Positions 6,186 to 10,000 of a stretch of DNA of 10,000 bases are shown in pieces. Below the pieces are notes generated by a model. It made no database searches, was not told the DNA's origin, and worked only from the letters and a program-made list of their open reading frames with translations. Source of the DNA: Eimeria necatrix (Eukaryota > Apicomplexa > Conoidasida > Eucoccidiorida > Eimeriidae). Both the position numbers and the translations under genes were made by a program. Position 1 is the first letter of the stretch. The number at the start of each line of letters is the position of its first letter. The DNA lies in contig NW_013654393.1 in the NCBI RefSeq assembly GCF_000499385.1, positions 1 through 10,000 on the forward strand, in the 5' to 3' direction.

Positions 6186-9100
6186 AAATAAATAAATGAA
6201 TAAATAAATAATTAATTAATTAATTAATTAACTAATTTGGTTTTTTAAATTCTTTGTTTTTTCTTGAAGTCGCAGCTTGATACAGTTTGATAATTCGTTT
6301 TGCATTATTTATTCTAAACCCTAAACCCTAAACCCTAAACCCTAAACCCTAAACCCTCAAATTAAAATTAATTTCAAATTGATTTTTAAATTTAACTTTT
6401 TTAAAGACGCACAATTGCAACTTCGTAATAATGGTCTCTTTCTTCTGTCAGCTCTTCTAGATATTTCCTGCAGCACAAACCCTAAACCCTAAACCCTAAA
6501 CCCTAAACCCTAAACCCCAAACCCTAAACCCCAGGCATGGAGCCAGGCACAGGGGCCTGGGAGGCACTAGGGCTGCGGCTAGGGTTTAAGCGGCGTTTTA
6601 GGGTTTGCTGCTAGGGTTTAGGGTTTGCGCTGCGACGAGGGTTTAGGGTTTAGGGTTTAGGGTTTGGGGTTTACTTGAAAATCTCCACCTCGCTGCGGGC
6701 AAGGACTTCTTTCGCCTTTGCTCTTTTGTAACTCTCAATTGCTACCAACTTCTCGTTCTGAAAACACAATTAGGGTTTAGGGTTTAGGGTTTAGGGTTTA
6801 GGGTTTAGGGTTTAGCTGCAACGCAGCACCCCGTACATCGCAGCCGCCTAAACACCCCCAGAAGTCCCAAACCCTAAACCCCAAACCCCAAACCCCAAAC
6901 GCTAAACCCTAACCCCTAAACCCCAAACCCTAAACCCTAAACCCTAAACCCTAAACCCTAAACCCTAAACCCTAAACCCTCACCCCTAGGTATTCGCAAG
7001 TCCACGCCAGTTTCTCAAGACGAATAAGAGCTTCAGCAAGAGTCCCTTCGTCTGTTTCCATTTCAAAGGATTTCTGCCTCCGAGTTCTGCACAAACCCTA
7101 AACCCTAAACCCTAAACCCTAAACACTAAACCCTAAACGCCGAAGCGTCCACGGGAGGCATACGTAGTATAAATTTCCCCCCGGTGTAGCCCAAACCCTA
7201 AACCCTAAACCCTAAACCCTCGCCGCAAGAAGGCGACAGACGCAGCACCAGTCCCCTCAAACCCCAAACCCTAAACCCTAAACCCTAAACCCTAAACCCT
7301 AATTCTTACGGCGGGCGAGTCAGCTGCGACTCTCCTTTCTCTGCTTCATATTTTGCAGACATTTCGCAGTACTGTTTTGTCTTAGCGGCGCTGAAGCAAA
7401 AGAAACAAAACGAATTAGGGTTTAGGGTTTAGGGTTTAGGGTTTAGGGTCTGCAGAGTGGTGGGCTTGACGCACCGGCGCCAGAGCACCGCTGAAATTAG
7501 GGTTTAGGGTTTAAGGTTTTGGCTTCGCAGGCTCGAAGCCGCAACCCTAAACCCTAAACCCTAAACCCTAATTTCAGCGACACGCGGGCGCCAGCACATG
7601 GCTGAAATGAGGGTTTAGGGTTTAGGGTTTCGGCATGGAGTCTGCGCCGGCGTGCCCTGCGCTGAGCTCGCCTAGGGTTTAGGGTTTAGGGTTTAGGGTT
7701 TAGGGTTTACAGGGCCTGTTCCATGTTTTGAACTTTGAGTTGAGTTTCTTTTAATTCTTCTTTTGTTTCTTTTATTTTTTCATTTGCTTCTTTTAATTTC
7801 TTTTCCATCGCAGCAATTGTGGCTTTGTTCGCCTCCAGCTCCAGCTGCACTCACACCGCAAGGGTTTAGGGTTTAGGGTTTAGGGTTTAGGGTTTGGGGT
7901 TTAGAGATTCCGCCCGGCTACGCTCTGCCCTTCAGGGCCTGGAGTTTGGGGGTTTGGGGGTTTGGGCGTGGGGAGATAAGGGTTTAGGGTTTGGCCGGGC
8001 TTAGGGTTTAGGGTTTGGCCGGGTTTAGGGTTTAGGGTTTGGCTGGGTCTAGGGTTTAGGGTTTAGGTAGGGTTAGGGTTTAGGGCTTAAGACTTGTGTG
8101 GGGCGGAAGGCGATCTGCTGCTCTAATTAGAGTTGGTGCTTCATGAGAACGAAGCCTAAACCCTAAACCCTAAACCCTAAACCCTAGAGACCCCAAACCC
8201 TAAACCCTAGAGACCCAAACCCTAAACCCTAGCTGAGCCATTTCAGAGCCCAAACCCTAAACCCGCGGCCGTCGGCCCTTTCCGGCGCAGCCTTGCTGCG
8301 GCTGCGCCTGAAGCCTAGGGTTTAGGGTTTAGGGTTTAGGGTTTAGGGTTTAGGGTTTGCTTGCCCGCGCAGCTAGTTTGTAGTCGTTGAGTTGCTGCTG
8401 CTGCTGCTGCAGCAAATCTTTGAATTTATTTTTATTTTTTTCATTTTCAAAATTTATTTTTTTTAAAGTTTTTATTTCTTCTTCTTGGCGTTTCCGCAGC
8501 GCGCACAACTGGCGGTTTTCAAACTCCAAACGCCTGCACAAACCCTAAACCCTAAACCCTAAACCCTAAACCCTAAACCCTAAACCCTAGGCCCTAGGGT
8601 GGAGGCTTGGAGCTGCGGCTACGAAAAAGGGTTTGGAACTAACGAGAAGGAAAGAATAAGAAGTCTGAGGTGGTAATAGAAATCAAAATCCTAAACCCTA
8701 AACCCTAAACCCTAAACCCTAAACCCTAAACCCTAAACGACAAACTCGCACCTGACGTGTCGAGAGGGTTCTCCATTTCCTTCGAAAAACCTGCAAACAC
8801 GCACGCGAACCACCTAAACCCTAAACCCTCAACCCCAAACCCTAAACCCTAAACCCCAAACCCTAAACCCCAAACCCTAAACCCTAAACCCTAAACCCTA
8901 AACCCTGCTCACTCAATGATGCTGCGGACTGTTCTTTCTTTTCCTGTGTCTTCTCCTTGTTTGAGAAGTTCTTGAATTAATTCTTCTTCAGAAAAGGGTT
9001 TATAATTATCTTTATTTTTTTTGCTTTTGTGTTTGCTGCTGGGGGTTTCTAAACCCTTGAAAAGAGGTGCAGCAAAGCTGCTCTCCCCTCCAAACCCTAA

Positions 9101-9533
9101 ACCCTCGCGAGGGTTTAGGGTTTGGCCCGAGGGGCCCCGCGGCCCTTTCTCAAACCCTAAACCCTCGAAATCCCCGGCCCGCAGTTTCTGGCCCCATTCC
9201 CGTAAAGCCGATACCTCCTGAAACGCAAACCCTAAACCCTAAACCCTAAACCCTAAACCCTAAACCCTGCTCTCCAAGGAAGGCACGCACTGCGACCAGT
9301 GGGATTTAGGGTTTAGGGTTTAGGGTTTAGGGTTTAGGTGGTAAGCAGCTCTGCAGGCGCAGCTGCTGCGCAGTGCAAGGACAAGTGCAGACGATCAGGG
9401 TTTAGGGTTTAGGGTTTAGGGTTTAGGGTTTACGCTTTTGAGCTGCTGCACGTGAGGCGGCTCCGCTTGGCCTAGGGTTTGTGGCCCAAGACAATCTGAC
9501 AGCAAATTTGTTAATTTAAATTTTGCTGCTGCT

Positions 9534-9568
<35 letters not shown>

Positions 9569-9608
9569 TTCGCAAACCCTAGGGGCCCTCGCTGCCACGG
9601 GAGCCAGG
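3686..9608 (-). CDS. Coiled-coil protein with C-terminal degenerate calmodulin-like EF-hand module; 18 exons, 5' end outside window
   Basis: Exons in transcript order: 9434-9608, 8913-9217, 8752-8790, 8365-8533, 7711-7844, 7310-7390, 6984-7086, 6675-6757, 6413-6467, 5943-6137, 5476-5580, 5191-5265, 4974-5027, 4807-4848, 4676-4699, 4497-4550, 3957-4408, 3686-3722. All introns are GT-AG except one GC-AG, every phase matches, and the joined frame has no internal stop over 726 residues. Residues 174-480 are K/E/Q/L-rich with repeated patterns such as ALEREAFYLSKLEKEEKKF, typical of coiled coil. Residues 482-524 form a Pro/Glu linker. Residues 525-726 align by eye with calmodulin/myosin light chain helices: LAEAYQIR with DRESAVILARRL (EF1), VDLNTFLGF (EF2), FSPWDQQQKGFISKTLLKHI (EF3), EEQVNYFHFCQKL (EF4). 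The loops lack most Ca2+ ligands, so binding is unlikely. Ala, Leu and Ser runs interrupt the protein. No family name recognised; a cytoskeletal or scaffold role is only inference. Two genes rather than one fusion is the main alternative. Confidence 0.75.
3957..4408 (-). CDS. Coiled-coil/EF-hand gene, window exon 17 (EF2-EF4)
   Basis: 150 codons. The first part is Leu runs, PEPPHRRR and 12 Ser. From about residue 621 of the joined protein it reads GASPSFAEAAALPQQVDLNT, then FSPWDQQQKGFISKTLLKHI and LMNFGETLTAAEAELALQQL, close to the calmodulin C-lobe (cf. G-E-K-L-T). The stop TAA at 3953-3955 directly follows AAG, but AA|GTAAAC is also a donor of the type used elsewhere, and splicing completes helix EF4. 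The exact 5' boundary (CTAG at 4409) is uncertain. Confidence 0.74.
4409..4496 (-). repeat. CTG/CAG-filled short intron
   Basis: 88 bp, mostly CAG on the + strand, between GTAAAC and CTAG. It is open in frame, so unspliced transcripts would gain Leu-rich sequence in a different frame from EF2. It is the only intron of the gene composed of triplet repeat. Confidence 0.6.
4497..4550 (-). CDS. Coiled-coil/EF-hand gene, window exon 16
   Basis: Acceptor TTCATTTAG, donor GTAAAC. It reads GPSQTLDRESAVILARRL in phase 0, corresponding to the degenerate loop and second helix of EF1. The next intron is CTG triplets rather than heptamers. Confidence 0.65.
4556..4643. repeat. AAAT tetranucleotide microsatellite (intronic)
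   Basis: About 21 near-perfect AAAT units with one AAGT variant near 4578. Neither orientation contains a stop in the transcript-sense frames, so the region looks falsely coding on the - strand. Confidence 0.92.
4676..4699 (-). CDS. Coiled-coil/EF-hand gene, window exon 15 (24-nt microexon)
   Basis: Acceptor CTCCTCTGCAG. It reads LAEAYQIR, like the first helix of a calmodulin EF hand (cf. F-K-E-A-F). The donor GTTTAT is weak, but the following AAAT-type repeat region fits an intron. Confidence 0.55.
4807..4848 (-). CDS. Coiled-coil/EF-hand gene, window exon 14
   Basis: Acceptor GTGTGTCTCAG. It reads PSEEVIRAEFEKAA before GTATGA. If unspliced, the next codons would be Val and a TGA stop. Splicing is preferred because exons 15-18 continue the same phase into an EF-hand fold. 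Confidence 0.66.
4974..5027 (-). CDS. Coiled-coil/EF-hand gene, window exon 13 (linker)
   Basis: Acceptor GTGTGGATCAG, donor GTGAGC. The 18 codons read EPEESIAEQPSEPAPSLL, continuing the Pro/Glu linker in phase 0. Confidence 0.76.
5191..5265 (-). CDS. Coiled-coil/EF-hand gene, window exon 12 (linker)
   Basis: Acceptor TTTGTCTTCAG. It reads VMEYLNNAEHRAKAPPPPEP, then SPIVE before GTGCCC. The sequence changes here from coiled coil to Pro/Glu-rich linker. Confidence 0.72.
5476..5580 (-). CDS. Coiled-coil/EF-hand gene, window exon 11
   Basis: Acceptor GTTTGAGCAG, donor GTAAAACCC, phase 0 on both sides. It reads QQELLKKTTNDFKKVSDVFK, then ENNKEAQQIKRLAHL. Confidence 0.8.
5581..5942 (-). repeat. 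Intron with degenerate CCCTAAA array
   Basis: About 360 bp with CCCTAAA and its CCCCAAA variant in irregular alternation, all in one orientation (mainly 5724-5940), plus a 65-bp island at 5665-5725. The alternating variants suggest an old array that has been partly homogenised. Confidence 0.85.
5943..6137 (-). CDS. Coiled-coil/EF-hand gene, window exon 10
   Basis: 65 codons. The acceptor TTTAAAATTAG follows an AT-rich intron and the donor CAG|GTAGGG runs into TTTAGGG. It contains ALEREAFYLSKLEKEEKKF and LNEKQIALQKKLKAAENS and ends LNVLQQ. This is the longest clear coiled-coil exon. Confidence 0.82.
6148..6232. repeat. AAAT then TTAA microsatellite (intronic)
   Basis: AAAT units pass into ATTA/TTAA units toward 6230. 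It lies in the intron between window exons 9 and 10, near the acceptor TTTAAAATTAG. Confidence 0.9.
6413..6467 (-). CDS. Coiled-coil/EF-hand gene, window exon 9
   Basis: Acceptor GGGTTTGTGCTGCAG. It reads KYLEELTEERDHYYEVAI, ending at donor GTGCGT in phase 0. A nearby GTTGCA is a weaker alternative donor. Confidence 0.74.
6468..6983 (-). repeat. Introns flanking window exon 8, with inverted heptamer arrays
   Basis: 6476-6530 is CCCTAAA and 6596-6672 is TTTAGGG within one intron. On the other side of exon 8, 6770-6815 is TTTAGGG and 6867-6980 is CCCTAAA. Each intron thus holds arrays in opposite orientation that could pair. Confidence 0.85.
6675..6757 (-). CDS. Coiled-coil/EF-hand gene, window exon 8
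   Basis: Acceptor CCCTAATTGTGTTTTCAG, donor GTAAACCCC. It reads NEKLVAIESYKRAKAKEVLA, then RSEVEIF and a split Lys codon. Confidence 0.8.
6984..7086 (-). CDS. Coiled-coil/EF-hand gene, window exon 7
   Basis: Acceptor GGGTTTGTGCAG, identical to that of exon 4; donor GTGAGG runs straight into TTTAGGG. It reads TRRQKSFEMETDEGTLAEAL, then IRLEKLAWTCEYLG. Confidence 0.78.
7087..7309 (-). repeat. Intron with CCCTAAA arrays in one orientation
   Basis: Arrays at 7093-7138, 7193-7220 and 7258-7302, separated by 35-55-bp GC-rich islands with no coding signal that I can see. Confidence 0.82.
7310..7390 (-). CDS. Coiled-coil/EF-hand gene, window exon 6
   Basis: A pyrimidine-rich acceptor, TTTCTTTTGCTTCAG, and donor GTAAGA. 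It reads AAKTKQYCEMSAKYEAEKGE then SQLTRP, phase 2 on both sides. Confidence 0.8.
7476..7613. repeat. Three-copy dyad unit in the intron between window exons 5 and 6
   Basis: A unit running from GGCGCC to CTGAAATTAGGG occurs at 7476-7502, inverted at 7566-7592, and again direct at 7587-7613. The last two copies share the GGCGCC centre, forming an imperfect palindrome. On the - strand, the direct copies present acceptor-like CATTTCAG or AATTTCAG. Confidence 0.75.
7711..7844 (-). CDS. Coiled-coil/EF-hand gene, window exon 5
   Basis: Acceptor GTGAGTGCAG, donor GTAAACCC, phase 0 in and 2 out. It encodes LELEANKATIAAMEKKLKEA and a further KIKETKEELKETQLKVQNM helix, strongly coiled-coil in composition. 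Confidence 0.8.
7861..8364 (-). repeat. Long GC-AG intron: heptamers, GGCCGGG-linked tandem unit, hairpin
   Basis: TTTAGGG arrays at 7861-7895 and 8316-8358 flank a CCCTAAA section (8157-8270). At 7980-8070 a compound unit, TTTAGGGTTTGGCCGGGC, recurs three times with variation. At 8175-8230 CTAGAGACCC-linked units recur. At 8284-8308 a perfect 9-bp stem, GGCGCAGCC/GGCTGCGCC, has a 7-nt loop. Confidence 0.82.
8284..8308. other. Perfect 9-bp inverted repeat, 7-nt loop
   Basis: GGCGCAGCC, loop TTGCTGC, GGCTGCGCC. It lies inside an intron. There is no T run, and a bacterial-type terminator is not expected in this genome. Confidence 0.85.
8365..8533 (-). CDS. Coiled-coil/EF-hand gene, window exon 4, with GC donor
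   Basis: After GGGTTTGTGCAG it reads RLEFENRQLCALRKRQEEEI, then a Lys/Asn/Glu helix and six Gln, ending NDYKLAAR. No GT follows the coding sequence. GCGCGG|GCAAGC fits a GC-AG intron and keeps phase 0 into exon 5. Confidence 0.74.
8752..8790 (-). CDS. Coiled-coil/EF-hand gene, window exon 3 (39 nt)
   Basis: Bounded by GTGTTTGCAG and GTGCGAG. In phase it gives FFEGNGEPSRHV between two split codons (Glu and Arg). Both flanking phases agree with exons 2 and 4. Confidence 0.78.
8913..9217 (-). CDS. Coiled-coil/EF-hand gene, window exon 2 with in-frame telomere-like units
   Basis: Acceptor GCGTTTCAG, donor GTGAGC, phase 0 in and 2 out. It reads EVSALREWGQKLRAGDFEG, then GLGF and QTLNPREGLGF from heptamer copies, then a Lys-rich segment and PFSEEELIQELLKQGEDTG. 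The frame stays open for 101 codons across two-unit heptamer runs in both orientations. It has no start codon, so simple ORF calling misses it. Confidence 0.78.
9090..9125. repeat. Perfect 36-bp heptamer palindrome inside a coding exon
   Basis: The left arm CCAAACCCTAAACCCTCG is exactly mirrored by the right arm, centred on TCGCGA between 9107 and 9108. It is translated in window exon 2 as part of QTLNPREGLGFG. Confidence 0.95.
9218..9433 (-). repeat. Intron with CCCTAAA then TTTAGGG arrays
   Basis: CCCTAAA 9227-9268, TTTAGGG 9304-9337 and 9397-9432, with two unique islands. No exon that fits the phase 0 junction is seen in the islands. Confidence 0.8.
9434..9608 (-). CDS. Coiled-coil/EF-hand gene, window exon 1
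   Basis: 58 codons, including 15 Ala encoded by GCT/GCA triplets, then KFKLTNLLSDCLG and the end HVQQLKS before GTAAACCC (phase 0). The acceptor is probably GGAGCTCAG at 9609; GTTGGAG three codons upstream is an alternative. There is no ATG, so the start lies beyond the window. Confidence 0.68.
9525..9568 (-). repeat. Coding CTG/CAG tract (15 Ala)
   Basis: About 15 triplets in window exon 1, read as Ala in the gene's frame. Confidence 0.85.
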
Positions 9609-9623
9609 CTGAGCTCCAACACA

Positions 9624-10000
9624 CAAACCCTAAACCCTAAACCCTAAACCCTAAACCCTAAACCCTAAACCCTAAACCCTAAACCCTAAACCCTAAACCC
9701 TAAACCCTAAACCCTAAACCCTAAACCCTAAACCCTAAACCCTAAACCCTAAACCCTAAACCCCTAAACCCTAAACCCTAAACCCTAAACCCTAAACCCT
9801 AAACCCTAAACCCTAAACCCTAAACCCTAAAACAAAACCCTAAACCCTAAACCCTAAACCCTAAACCCTAAACCCTAAACCCTAAACCCTAAACCCTAAA
9901 CCGCAAACCCTAAACCCTAAACCCTAAACCCTAAACCCTAAACCCTAAACCCTAAACCCTAAGCTGACCACTGCCCTAAACCCTAAACCCTAAACCCTAA
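9624..10000. repeat. Long CCCTAAA array running off the window
   Basis: Around 50 CCCTAAA units with few errors: an extra C at 9758-9765, an AAACAAAA interruption near 9830, a CCGCAAA unit at 9901, and a 15-bp island AGCTGACCACTGC near 9962. It directly follows the acceptor of window exon 1, so it is probably an intron. Its orientation is opposite to that expected for a right-hand chromosome end. Confidence 0.9.

Noticed and set aside
8284..8308. Terminator or structured RNA gene
   Set aside because: It is a single GC-rich hairpin within an intron, with no T run or further conserved structure.
9021..9249. + strand frames across 9021-9249
   Set aside because: They are the complement of window exon 2, whose - strand frame has proper splice sites and links in phase on both sides.
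9624..10000. A chromosome-end telomere
   Set aside because: The right end of a + strand should read TTTAGGG; this reads CCCTAAA, contains a unique island, and abuts an exon acceptor.
1590..10000. CRISPR array
   Set aside because: The repeats are 7-bp tandem heptamers with irregular islands, not 24-40-bp repeats with uniform spacers, and the genes are intron-containing eukaryotic genes.

Overview
The window looks like nuclear DNA of a coccidian apicomplexan, most probably Eimeria. Two repeat families dominate it: CAG/CTG triplet tracts, which give runs of Ala, Gln, Ser or Leu where they are translated, and interspersed arrays of the telomere-like heptamer TTTAGGG/CCCTAAA. Published Eimeria genome analyses describe exactly this pair. 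The coding sequence lies in short exons that single-ORF calling misses, so I rebuilt it by matching splice sites, codon phase and protein-family motifs by eye. Species assignment is inference.

Layout, left to right. (1) 1-519, + strand: the 3' end of a REX4/ISG20-type DEDDh RNA exonuclease gene, followed by a low-complexity tail that is open in more than one frame. (2) 525-1479: the gap between two convergent genes, with a TTAA-rich microsatellite and about 760 bp of CAG/CTG triplets. (3) 1480-2566, - strand: a three-exon gene for a twin CX9C (CHCH-type) protein of about 226 residues, probably mitochondrial. (4) 2567-3685: intergenic, with heptamer arrays separated by short unique islands, then a second CAG/CTG block directly downstream of the next gene's stop codon. 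(5) 3686-9608 and beyond the right edge, - strand: an 18-exon partial gene giving 726 residues in one consistent phase. It encodes a long K/E/Q-rich coiled coil, a Pro/Glu-rich linker and a C-terminal degenerate calmodulin/myosin-light-chain-like module of four EF hands. (6) 9625-10000: a long CCCTAAA array, interpreted as the next upstream intron of that gene.

The most striking feature is how the heptamer relates to splicing. Nearly every intron is largely heptamer array, arrays begin or end right at donors (GTAAACCC) and acceptors (GGGTTTGTGCAG and CCCTAATTTnnnCAG types), and both orientations often occur in one intron, which would let the pre-mRNA fold into hairpins. Three or more uninterrupted heptamers contain a stop codon in every frame, and the copies retained in exons are runs of two units or fewer. 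One exon carries a perfect 36-bp heptamer palindrome in frame. No operon-like relation is expected between these nuclear genes; the two - strand genes are tandem neighbours and converge on the exonuclease gene.
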